From the NCBI GenBank assembly GCA_002404015.1, contig DHIW01000052.1:4532-68531 (forward strand): DNA of 64,000 nt. The letters run 5' to 3'. Made by a program: the position numbers and the translations under genes. The DNA is from Chloroflexi bacterium UBA4736 (GTDB lineage: Bacteria; Chloroflexota; Dormibacteria; Dormibacterales; Dormibacteraceae). Below, piece by piece: positions 57,229 to 64,000 of the stretch. How positions within the stretch are numbered: position 1 is the stretch's first letter; each line of letters starts with the position of its first letter. The notes beneath the pieces are model-generated. The model worked only from the letters and a program-made list of their open reading frames with translations. It did no database searches and had not been told where the DNA came from.

Positions 57229-58454
57229 GCCCGCTGGAGAAGTCGGAAGTGCCGGCCGCCGTCCGCGGCCTGCGCATCGCGGTGCTGGTATCGGGCGGGA
57301 TCGCCGCGTACAAGGCGGCCGACCTGGTCTCCCAACTGGTGCAGGCGGGGTGCCGGGTCAGGGTCGGCATGACCGCCGCCGCGACCCGCTTCGTGGGTCC
57401 GACCACGCTGCACGGCATCTCCGGCCAGCCCGTGCTGAGCGACCTCTGGTCGCCGGCCGGAGCCCCCGAGCCCCACGTCGAGCTCGGGGACTGGGCCCAG
57501 GTGGTGCTGGTGGCCCCGGCCACCGCCAACACGGTCGCCCGCCTCGCCCGCGGCGAGGCGCCTGACCTCGTCTCGGCGACCGTCCTCGCCGCCCGGGGAC
57601 CGGTCGTGGTGGCGCCGGCCATGAACGACGCCATGTGGGCGAAGCCAGTGGTCCAGGAGAACGTGGCGGCGCTCCGAGCCAGGGGCCTGCTGGTGGTGGA
57701 CCCGGAGTCCGGCCACCTGGCCAGCGGTCACAAGGGCGCCGGTCGCCTGCCAGCTCCGGCGGCCATCTTCGCCGCTCTCGAGTCTGCGGTTCGGGGGCGT
57801 TACGACCTGGCCGGCAGACGGGTCGTGGTCAGCGCGGGCGGTACCCGGGAGCCGATCGACCCCGTCCGCTTCATCAGCAACTACTCGAGCGGCAAGATGG
57901 GCTTCGCGCTCGCGGCGGCCGCCGCCGAGCGGGGCGCCACGGTCAGCCTGGTCTCGACCGCCCAGCATCCGGCCCACCTGGGCGTGCGGGTGCGGCCGGT
58001 GGAGACGGCCTCGGAGATGCTGGCGGCCCTGAGCGACGAGCTGAGCTCGGCCGACCTCCTGGTGATGGCGGCGGCGGTGGCCGACTTCCGGCCTGCTCAG
58101 GCGCAGGGGACCAAGATCCGGCGTGAGGAGCGCGCCAGCCTGACCCTCGAGCTGGAGAAGAACGTGGATATCCTGAAGGAGCTCGCCGGGCAGCCGGGCA
58201 GCGAGGCAGTCTACCGGGTGGGTTTCGCTGCCGAAGACGCCGACCTGGAGCAAAAGGCGGTCGAGAAGCTCCAGCGCAAGGGCCTGAACGCGATCGTAGC
58301 CAACGACATCAGCCGCTCTGACATCGGCTTCGGCAGCGAGCACAATGCCGGCGTGATGCTGTTCCGAGACGGCACCCGGGTCACGCTCGATCGGACCAGC
58401 AAGCGCGAGATGGCGGACCGCATCCTTGACGAGATCGTGGCGAGGCTCCCTTGA
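57225..58454 (+). CDS. coaBC: Phosphopantothenoylcysteine decarboxylase/synthase CoaBC
   Basis: 409-residue bifunctional enzyme of CoA synthesis. CoaC half: VLVSGGIAAYKAADLVSQL, catalytic His in PEPHVELGDWAQVVLVAPATANTVARLA, and PAMNDAMW. The usual Cys of the ACG-x-x-G-x-GR flap reads Ser (LASGHKGAGRLP). CoaB half: VVSAGGTREPIDPVRFISNYSSGKMGFALA, AAAVADFRP and ELEKNVDIL. ATGA overlap with gmk. omega (rpoZ), often between these genes, is absent. Confidence 0.94.
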   Translation: MSPLEKSEVPAAVRGLRIAVLVSGGIAAYKAADLVSQLVQAGCRVRVGMTAAATRFVGPTTLHGISGQPVLSDLWSPAGAPEPHVELGDWAQVVLVAPATANTVARLARGEAPDLVSATVLAARGPVVVAPAMNDAMWAKPVVQENVAALRARGLLVVDPESGHLASGHKGAGRLPAPAAIFAALESAVRGRYDLAGRRVVVSAGGTREPIDPVRFISNYSSGKMGFALAAAAAERGATVSLVSTAQHPAHLGVRVRPVETASEMLAALSDELSSADLLVMAAAVADFRPAQAQGTKIRREERASLTLELEKNVDILKELAGQPGSEAVYRVGFAAEDADLEQKAVEKLQRKGLNAIVANDISRSDIGFGSEHNAGVMLFRDGTRVTLDRTSKREMADRILDEIVARLP

Positions 58455-59236
58455 AGCGGCCTTCGATGGTCCTCCTCGCCTCTCTGGCCGTCGTGCTGGT
58501 GGCGGCCTGCGGCGCTCGCACCAAGGCCGAGCAGGACAAGGACGGCAGGGTGCTGGGCGACGCCATCAAGACCGCCGACTCAAGTGGCGTCACGTTTTCC
58601 ATGAGCGAGACGCTGGTGCTGACCGGCGGCGACATCCCGAGCGGCAAGCAGGCGGTCATCAACGCCACGGCCAGCGGCGTGGCCAAGGACGGCAACCTTC
58701 AGTTCATCTACAAGATCCCGGAGGGCAAGACAACGGTCAGCTTCGACATGATCGTGGTCGACCAGCAGCTGTACGTCCGGCCCCACAATGCCACCACCTG
58801 GAAGTCCGTCCCGGCGACCACGGCGACAGCGCTCTTTCCCGCGCTTCGCCTCCCACTCATCCGGCAGTCCGTGCTGCTGGCGAAGTCGGTGTCGGGCTCC
58901 TCGCTCAGCAACACCAGCGGCGGCTTTCTCCACAAGTACGCGGTCATGCCTGCCAAGGACCAGCTGGAGCAGCTCCAGTCGATCCCCCTCCAGGGGAGTG
59001 CCGAGACCCAGTTTCTGAAAACGGCGACCGCCGAGGTCGACGCTTTCCTGAGCCTGTCGGGGAACACGCTCTCGCGGCTCGAGGTGCACCTGAACGGCAC
59101 CGACCCCAGCACCGGCACCAAGCAGAAGATCGACTCCACGATGACCCTGAAGCCGGGGACCGGCAAGCTGCAGGTGATCGTGGGTCCGGCCTCGTCGACC
59201 CCTGTCAGTCCGGCCGACATCCTGACCGTTCCCTAG
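58451..59236 (+). CDS. Putative lipoprotein
   Basis: 261 residues from TTG 58451 (TTGA overlap with coaBC). Signal peptide MVLLASLAVVLVAAC with lipobox LVAAC, then a soluble domain with alternating beta strands and repeated Thr/Ser/Lys/Val patterns. It resembles LppX/LprG-like carriers in layout, but that is only a guess. Its stop codon is the TAG of the left CTAG that borders the MITE-like element. The lspA product three genes upstream would process it. Confidence 0.8.
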   Translation: MKRPSMVLLASLAVVLVAACGARTKAEQDKDGRVLGDAIKTADSSGVTFSMSETLVLTGGDIPSGKQAVINATASGVAKDGNLQFIYKIPEGKTTVSFDMIVVDQQLYVRPHNATTWKSVPATTATALFPALRLPLIRQSVLLAKSVSGSSLSNTSGGFLHKYAVMPAKDQLEQLQSIPLQGSAETQFLKTATAEVDAFLSLSGNTLSRLEVHLNGTDPSTGTKQKIDSTMTLKPGTGKLQVIVGPASSTPVSPADILTVP

Positions 59237-59311
59237 CAGGGTGCTGAAAAAGGTCGGCGGGGGTCGCCTGGGCGCCGAAGCACCGTCGATTACTTTTCAG
59301 CGGCTTGCTAG
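59233..59311. mobile_element. MITE-like element with CTAG target duplication
   Basis: A 71-bp non-coding unit (59237-59307) is flanked by CTAG on both sides. Terminal inverted repeats read CAGGGTGCTGAAAA on the left and CAAGCCGCTGAAAA from the right, matching at 10 of 14. It contains no reading frame. CTAG duplications occur with IS5-type elements. The element ends where the priA TTG start begins. Only one copy is in the window. Confidence 0.45.
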
Positions 59312-61291
59312 TTGTTGTACGCGGAGATAGCGGTCGAGGCCGCCCGCGGCCTCGACCGGGAAACCTACACCTACGCCGTGCCCCAGGGCATGGAGGTGGT
59401 GCCAGGTCACCGGGTCTGGGTGCCGTTCGGGCCGCGCGGCACCTATGGCTACGTCACCGCACTGCACACGGACGATCCGGGCCTGGAGGTGAAGCCGATC
59501 GAGCGCGCCGACGCCGAGCCCCTTCTGCTGCCTCACCAGGTGGCCCTGGCCAGGAGCGTTGCCGACCACTACTGGGCGCCCCTGATCGAATGCCTGCGGG
59601 CGATGGTCCCGCCCCGGATCCGCGGCGGCAAGTCCTCGGGGGCCGGGCCCTCCGCCAGGCAGCGCCGCCACAGCCGGCTCCTGGGATTCGCCCGGCCTTT
59701 GGGACCGCCTGAGCCCGGCCCGGTCCCCAGCCCGGAGCAGGCTCGAGCGCTGGAGACGATCCGGGGCTCGCGGGCGGTCCTTCTCCACGGCGTGACAGGC
59801 AGCGGCAAGACAGAGGTGTACATGGCGGCCGCCGCCGAGGCGCTGGCCGCCGGCCTCAGGGTCCTGGTGCTGGTGCCCGAGATCTCGCTATCCCCGCAGC
59901 TGGTCGGCAGCTTCGCCCGCCGCCTCGGGGAGCCGCTGGCGGTTCTGCACAGCCAGCTGACCGAGCTGGAACGGGCCCAGCAGTGGTGGCGCGTCCGCCG
60001 AGGCGAGGTGAACCTCGTCATCGGGAGCCGGTCGGCAGTTTTCGCGCCCGTGCCCCGGTTGGGCCTGGTCTGCGTGGACGAGGCCGGCTCCTCGGCCTTC
60101 AAGCAGGACCGGACCCCCCGCTACGAGGCGGGCTGGGTGGCCCGCCGCCTGGCCGAGGCCACCGGCGCGCGCCTCGTGATGGGAACCGCGACGCCGCCGG
60201 TCGCGCTCTACCACGAGGCGGTCACGGGCGGCCTGCAGCTCGCCGATCTGCCTCGCCGCGTCCGCGGCACGCCGCCCGTGATCGAGCTCGTGGATATGCG
60301 CGAAGAGGCCCCGCGGGGCAACCGGATGCCGCTCAGCCGGCGATTGCTGGAGGTCGTTGACGAGGCGCTGGCGGCCGAGGAGCAGGTGATCCTGTTCCTC
60401 AACCGGCGGGGCGCCGCGACGTACCTGCTCTGCAAGGACTGCGGCAAGTCGGTCGAGTGCCCGAACTGCTCGGTGGCGCTGGTCCAGCACCCGGAGCTCG
60501 CGGGTCTGTCCTGCCACTACTGCGGCTACACCCAACCCCAACCCGAGTTCTGCCCTCACTGCGGCAGCCGCCAGGTCAAGGCGCTTGGCATCGGCACCCA
60601 GCGGCTCGAGGGGATGGTGAAGAAGCTGTGGCCGGCAGCCCGGGTCCTCCGCCTCGACAGCGACGTCGCGAGGGGGCCCGACGCCTACTTCGAGATCTTC
60701 GAGACGTTCGCCACGGGGCAGGCGGACATCCTCGTGGGCACCCAGCTGGTAGCCAAGGGCTTCGACCTCGAGGCTGTCACGGCCGTTGGCGTGGTGGACG
60801 CCGACCTGCCGCTGCATTTCCCCGACTATCGGGCGGCGGAGGCTACGTTCGGTCTGGTGACGCAGGTCGCCGGGCGGGCGGGCCGCGCCAGCCGGCCGGC
60901 CCGGGTTGTGGTCCAGACCTCCAACCCCGACCACTACAGCCTGCAGCGGGCCGCCGCCCACGACTACCGGGGCTTCTACGAGGACGAGGTGCCCTCGCGG
61001 CAGTTGTTCGGCTTTCCTCCGTACGCTGATCTGGCCGTGATGACGTACTCGGACGAGGACCCGGAGAAGGCGGCCACGGTCGCGCGGGAGGGGGCCGAGC
61101 ACCTGGCTTCCGGGCTGGTCGGACAGCACATCGAAGGCATCCGGCTGCTGGGTCCATCACCAGCGTTCATCCACAAGCTGCGCGGCCAGTACCGCTGGCA
61201 GGTGACCCTCAAAGGCCAGGGGCTGGACCGCGTCCGCCGCCTGGCTCCCCGCGGCCGCGGTTGGACCAACGACGTGGACCCGGTCATGTGA
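59312..61291 (+). CDS. priA: Primosomal protein PriA, helicase motif II degenerate
   Basis: 659 residues. N-terminal DNA-binding domain (EIAVEAARGLDRETYTYAVP, VWVPFGPRGTYGYVTAL), Walker A GVTGSGKTEVY near residue 170, zinc-binding pairs in CKDCGKSVECPNCS and CHYCGYTQPQPEFCPHCGS, then GTQLVAKGFDLEAVTAVGVVDADLPLHFPDYRAAE. The DEEH/DEAH box reads DEAGSSAFKQ and motif III reads GTATPP. Actinobacterial PriA proteins with altered motifs are thought to lack helicase activity. Tandem TTG codons start it, directly abutting the MITE-like element. Confidence 0.9.
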   Translation: MLYAEIAVEAARGLDRETYTYAVPQGMEVVPGHRVWVPFGPRGTYGYVTALHTDDPGLEVKPIERADAEPLLLPHQVALARSVADHYWAPLIECLRAMVPPRIRGGKSSGAGPSARQRRHSRLLGFARPLGPPEPGPVPSPEQARALETIRGSRAVLLHGVTGSGKTEVYMAAAAEALAAGLRVLVLVPEISLSPQLVGSFARRLGEPLAVLHSQLTELERAQQWWRVRRGEVNLVIGSRSAVFAPVPRLGLVCVDEAGSSAFKQDRTPRYEAGWVARRLAEATGARLVMGTATPPVALYHEAVTGGLQLADLPRRVRGTPPVIELVDMREEAPRGNRMPLSRRLLEVVDEALAAEEQVILFLNRRGAATYLLCKDCGKSVECPNCSVALVQHPELAGLSCHYCGYTQPQPEFCPHCGSRQVKALGIGTQRLEGMVKKLWPAARVLRLDSDVARGPDAYFEIFETFATGQADILVGTQLVAKGFDLEAVTAVGVVDADLPLHFPDYRAAEATFGLVTQVAGRAGRASRPARVVVQTSNPDHYSLQRAAAHDYRGFYEDEVPSRQLFGFPPYADLAVMTYSDEDPEKAATVAREGAEHLASGLVGQHIEGIRLLGPSPAFIHKLRGQYRWQVTLKGQGLDRVRRLAPRGRGWTNDVDPVM

Positions 61292-61316
61292 CCCGTCCGG
61301 AGAGCCAGTCGAGCTC

Positions 61317-62018
61317 GTGGAGCGCGAGTTGAGCGAGGCCGTTTTCGTCCTGGTCCACAGCCCGCTGGTCGGGCCCATGACCTGGGAGCCGGTCGCCGAG
61401 CGGTTGGTGCGGGAGGGCCACGACGTGCTGGTCCCCCGGCTCTCACGGCCGGCCGGCGTGCGCCGGCCCTACTCGCTGCAGTACGCGCTGGAGGTGGCGG
61501 GCGCCGCCTCGCTGGTTCCCCCGGGCAAGCCGATCGTGCTGGTCGGCCACAGCAACGCCGGCCAGCGGCTGGCGTCCTTCCGGCAGGAGATCGCGGCCCC
61601 CGTCGCCGCCTACGTGCTGGTCGACTCGGCCCTGCCCGAACGGACCTTGAGCGAGGAGGGCCGCAGCTACCTCGTGCAGCGGCGGCGGCAGGCCGTCGAG
61701 GGCATGATCGAACCCTGGACGGAAGATGAGCTGGCGCCGGCTCTGCCCGACCCCGTGCTCCGCCGCCGCTTCGTGGCCGAGATCACGGCCTGGCCGCTGG
61801 CCTTCTTCGAGGAGGAGATCCCGGTCTTCGTCGGCTGGCCGGACGTGCCCTGCGCCTACATCCGCTTCACGGCCAACTATCGCGCCGCAACCGAGCGCGC
61901 GATCCGGGAGGGCTGGCCGCTGATCGAGTTCGACGGCGCCGACCACTTCCACATGCTCGTGGACCCCGAAGCCGTCGCCGATTCCCTGCTGGAGGCCAGC
62001 CGGCGGCTCTTAATTTAG
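61317..62018 (+). CDS. Alpha/beta hydrolase
   Basis: 233 residues, GTG start. FVLVHSPLVGPMTWEPVAERLVREGHDVLVPRL at the N-terminus, nucleophile elbow VLVGHSNAGQRL (Ser near residue 84), acid region around YVLVDSALPE, and catalytic His in FDGADHFHMLVDPEAVADSLLE. The oxyanion loop is HSPLVG. Substrate unknown. It stands between priA and the def operon and is probably transcribed with priA (25-base gap). Confidence 0.85.
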   Translation: MERELSEAVFVLVHSPLVGPMTWEPVAERLVREGHDVLVPRLSRPAGVRRPYSLQYALEVAGAASLVPPGKPIVLVGHSNAGQRLASFRQEIAAPVAAYVLVDSALPERTLSEEGRSYLVQRRRQAVEGMIEPWTEDELAPALPDPVLRRRFVAEITAWPLAFFEEEIPVFVGWPDVPCAYIRFTANYRAATERAIREGWPLIEFDGADHFHMLVDPEAVADSLLEASRRLLI

Positions 62019-62035
62019 GGGTGCTCGGGCGAGGG

Positions 62036-62062
62036 TTGACGCGAACGGGCCCTCGGTAGAAT
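62036..62062 (+). promoter_or_regulatory. Promoter of the def-fmt-smpB operon
   Basis: TTGACG (62036-62041), 15-base spacer, TAGAAT (62057-62062), then six bases to the GTG at 62069. A leaderless mRNA is predicted. Confidence 0.6.
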
Positions 62063-62068
62063 CAAGGC

Positions 62069-62587
62069 GTGGCGATCCGCCCGATTCTTGGATTCGACCA
62101 GCCCATCCTGCGCGAGAAGGCGCGCCGGGTGTCGAAGATCGACTCGTCGATCGTGCGGCTGATCGACGACCTCGCCGACACCATGTTCGCGGCTCCCGGC
62201 GCGGGACTGGCGGCCAACCAGGTGGGCGTGCTGCTCCGTGTGTGTGTCGTCAAGGGCGACGAGAACCAGGTCTGGGGCCTCGTCAACCCCGAGCTCGTGA
62301 AGGGTGAAGGACTGCAGGTCGGCTACGAGGGCTGCCTCAGCTTCCCGGGCTGGGTGGGAGAGGTCGCGCGCTACGAGAAGGTGGTGGTGAAGGGCCGCAA
62401 CCGCAAGGGCAAGGAGGTGCGCATCACCAGCACCGGCTTCACGGCGCGGGCCTTCCTGCACGAGCTCGACCACCTGGACGGCATCCTCTTCACCGACCGC
62501 CTGACGAGCCTGGACAGCCTCCGCCGAGTCGAGGACGTGGAAGATGAGGAGGTGAACGCGGAGGACCTCGAGGCCGCGCAGGCCTGA
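62069..62587 (+). CDS. def: Peptide deformylase
   Basis: 172-residue iron/zinc hydrolase removing the formyl group from nascent proteins. Motif 1 GAGLAANQVGV near residue 47, motif 2 EGCLSFPGW with the metal Cys, motif 3 HELDHLDGILFTDRL with two metal His and catalytic Glu. GTG 62069 is six bases after a TAGAAT hexamer. It ends in an acidic tail. Its stop overlaps the apparent CTG start of fmt. Confidence 0.96.
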   Translation: MAIRPILGFDQPILREKARRVSKIDSSIVRLIDDLADTMFAAPGAGLAANQVGVLLRVCVVKGDENQVWGLVNPELVKGEGLQVGYEGCLSFPGWVGEVARYEKVVVKGRNRKGKEVRITSTGFTARAFLHELDHLDGILFTDRLTSLDSLRRVEDVEDEEVNAEDLEAAQA

Positions 62588-63474
62588 GACTCGTGTTCGT
62601 GGGCACGGCGCGGTTCGCCGTACCCTCGCTCGAAGCGCTGGTGCTGGCCGGCCACGACATCGCCCTGGTCGTGACCCAACCTGACCGTCCCGGGCACCGC
62701 TTGAAGCTGACGCCGCCGGCCGTGAAGCTTGCCGCCCAGTCCTTCCGCCTCGAGGCCTTCCAGCCGGAACGGATCCGCGCCGACGCCAGTATCGATCGGC
62801 TGCGCCAGGCCGCAGCGGAGCTGATCGTGGTCGTCGCCTACGGCCAGATCATCCCGACGTCGATCCTCGAGTTGCCGCCGCGGGGCGTCGTCAACGTCCA
62901 CGGCTCGCTGCTCCCACGCTGGCGGGGGGCGGCGCCGGTCGCCCATGCGATCCTGGCCGGAGACCGCGTCTCGGGTGTGACCATCATGCAGATGGACGAG
63001 CTGCTGGACCACGGCCCGATCCTGGCCCAGAGGGAGGCCGAGATCGGCCCCCACGAGGTCGCCGCCGAGCTGACCGAGCGACTATCCGTCCTGGGGGCAG
63101 ACCTGCTGGTCGATACCCTGGCCGGCCTGGACGAGATCCTCCCGCGAGAGCAGGACCACGCGGCCGCAACGTTGGCGCCCAAGCTGAGCCGCAAGGACGG
63201 CGAGCTCTCCTGGGATCTCCCCGCCGAGGAGATCGACTGCAGGGTGCGCGCGTTCACGCCCTGGCCGGGGGTCACGCTGCCTTTTGCCAACGTCCGCATC
63301 AAAGTCCTCCGCGGCCAGCCGCGGTCCGGCTCCGGCACCCCGGGTGAGGTGCTCGCCGCTAGTGGGGAGGGGGTGGAGGTGGCCTGCGGCACCGGTTCCT
63401 ACCTGCTGCGTGAGGTCCAGCTGCCGGGCGGGCGACCCCTGCCGGCGACGGTCCTGGTGGCCGGAAATGCCTGA
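62584..63474 (+). CDS. fmt: Methionyl-tRNA formyltransferase, apparent CTG start
   Basis: Formylates initiator Met-tRNA. FVGTARFAVPSLEALVLAGHDIALVVTQPDRPGH, VVAYGQIIP, catalytic NVHGSLLPRWRGAAPVAHAILAGD near residue 110, and the C-terminal domain with CRVRAFTPWPGVTLPF. GTG 62593 would remove part of the first beta strand. CTG 62584, overlapping the def stop as CTGA, restores MRLVFVGT, which matches the family consensus. Stop overlaps smpB by eight bases. Confidence 0.94.
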   Translation: MRLVFVGTARFAVPSLEALVLAGHDIALVVTQPDRPGHRLKLTPPAVKLAAQSFRLEAFQPERIRADASIDRLRQAAAELIVVVAYGQIIPTSILELPPRGVVNVHGSLLPRWRGAAPVAHAILAGDRVSGVTIMQMDELLDHGPILAQREAEIGPHEVAAELTERLSVLGADLLVDTLAGLDEILPREQDHAAATLAPKLSRKDGELSWDLPAEEIDCRVRAFTPWPGVTLPFANVRIKVLRGQPRSGSGTPGEVLAASGEGVEVACGTGSYLLREVQLPGGRPLPATVLVAGNA

Positions 63475-63928
63475 GAGGAAGGTCGGCGACCGGGAGGTCG
63501 CCGTCAACCGGCGGGCCTACCACGACTACTTCGTCGACGAGAAGTACGAGGCGGGAATCGTGCTCACGGGCACCGAGGTGAAGTCGCTGCGCAGCGGCAA
63601 GTGCAACCTGCGGGACGGCTTCGTCCGCATCGACGGCCACGAGGCCTGGCTGGAGAACGTGCACATCAGCCCCTACGAGCAGGGCAACTACGCCAACCAC
63701 GAGCCAATGCGGCCGCGCAAGCTGCTGCTCCACCGGGGCGAGATCGCCAGCCTCATCGGGAAGGTGCGCCAGAAGGGCTATACGCTGATCCCGCTCCGGG
63801 TCTACTTCAGGCGCAACCACGCCAAGGTAGAGGTCGGGCTCGGCCGGGGCAAGCGGCAGTACGACAAGCGCCAGGCGCTGGCCGAAGCCGACGCCAAGCG
63901 CGAGATGGAGCGCGCGATCAGGCGCTAA
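63467..63928 (+). CDS. smpB: SsrA-binding protein SmpB
   Basis: 153 residues: VAVNRRAYHDYFVDEKYEAGIVLTGTEVKSLRSGKCNLRDGF, VHISPYEQGNYANHEPMRPRKLLLHRGEI, GYTLIPLRVYFRRNHAKVEVGLGRGKRQYDKR and a basic helical tail. It guides tmRNA to stalled ribosomes. ATG 63467 lies inside the fmt end. ssrA may lie just beyond the window; it was not found here. Confidence 0.97.
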   Translation: MPERKVGDREVAVNRRAYHDYFVDEKYEAGIVLTGTEVKSLRSGKCNLRDGFVRIDGHEAWLENVHISPYEQGNYANHEPMRPRKLLLHRGEIASLIGKVRQKGYTLIPLRVYFRRNHAKVEVGLGRGKRQYDKRQALAEADAKREMERAIRR

Positions 63929-64000
63929 CGCGGTCAGGTTTCGAGTGGGAACCCCCTCCCATTCCTCCCTGTGAGACCCGAATCCACCGAAGGTGGAGTG
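63929..64000 (+). other. Sequence after smpB to the window edge
   Basis: No gene seen. A small perfect hairpin TCCACC-GAA-GGTGGA at 63983-63997 could belong to a terminator or to the 5' part of an RNA gene cut by the edge. Confidence 0.3.

Noticed and set aside
63929..64000. tmRNA (ssrA) start after smpB
   Set aside because: The visible 72 bases do not show the tmRNA 5' acceptor-stem sequence clearly; only a 6-bp hairpin is present.
1..64000. CRISPR array or defence island
   Set aside because: No regularly spaced repeats, cas, restriction-modification or toxin-antitoxin genes were seen on either strand.

Overview
The window is very GC-rich, densely packed bacterial chromosome with no rRNA, tRNA or complete insertion sequence. 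The gene content points to a monoderm of the Terrabacteria kind: a full division/cell-wall (dcw) cluster with ftsA, ftsZ and an Sbp-type small basic protein; a HemQ-type coproheme decarboxylase; an F420-type luciferase-like oxidoreductase; Tad pilus genes; and a T-box-controlled type 2 IleRS. The layout and the many apparently leaderless genes resemble Chloroflexota or Dormibacterota (AD3), but the sequence alone does not settle the phylum.

Layout. 1-7.1 kb: a purine-degradation operon (adenine deaminase, three xanthine dehydrogenase subunits and a guanine/8-oxoguanine deaminase-like amidohydrolase), divergent from a partial EamA transporter. 7.1-11.0 kb: a leftward operon of an acyl-CoA ligase, a short-chain dehydrogenase and an MFS permease. 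11.0-11.9 kb: two small unknown genes. 11.9-17.6 kb: a Tad/Flp-type pilus machinery operon without a visible major pilin or prepilin peptidase. 17.5-19.8 kb: a membrane protein flanked by an imperfect 65-bp direct repeat (one copy is the fossil 3' end of an amidohydrolase gene), an intact amidohydrolase and mobA. 19.9-24 kb: etfBA, a glycosyltransferase with a CysRS-tail-like N-terminal extension, hemQ and an LLM oxidoreductase. 24-25.6 kb: a DUF3048 protein. 25.7-29.9 kb: acyl-CoA carboxyltransferase, a beta-keto-acid cleavage enzyme, a biotin carrier, a TrmK-like gene with a probable frameshift, a zinc-ribbon coiled-coil protein and RNase HI.

29.9-48.7 kb: an SPFH protein, RNase P RNA and the dcw cluster (mraZ rsmH ftsL ftsI murF mraY murD ftsW murG murC murB ddl ftsQ sbp ftsA ftsZ), followed by nrdR and an RraB-like gene. 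mraZ has a strong promoter, a four-repeat MraZ operator and a possible 40-codon leader ORF. ftsAZ has its own promoter with a perfect DnaA box upstream. 48.7-52.3 kb: a frameshifted alpha/beta hydrolase, pgeF, yggS, an NAD-binding protein and two small membrane proteins. 52.3-59.2 kb: T-box RNA, ileS, lspA, an RluD-type synthase, gmk, coaBC and a lipoprotein. 59.2-64 kb: a 79-bp MITE-like element, priA, an alpha/beta hydrolase, and def-fmt-smpB.

Two themes run through the window. Many first genes of operons start 6-9 bases after a -10-like hexamer, as expected for leaderless mRNAs. Many operon genes overlap as NTGA, and for three housekeeping genes (rluD-like, gmk, fmt) the overlap that restores the conserved N-terminus reads CTGA, implying CUG starts. 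No wholly new multi-gene system could be demonstrated. The carboxyltransferase / beta-keto-acid cleavage / biotin carrier operon and the unusual translation starts are the best candidates for follow-up.
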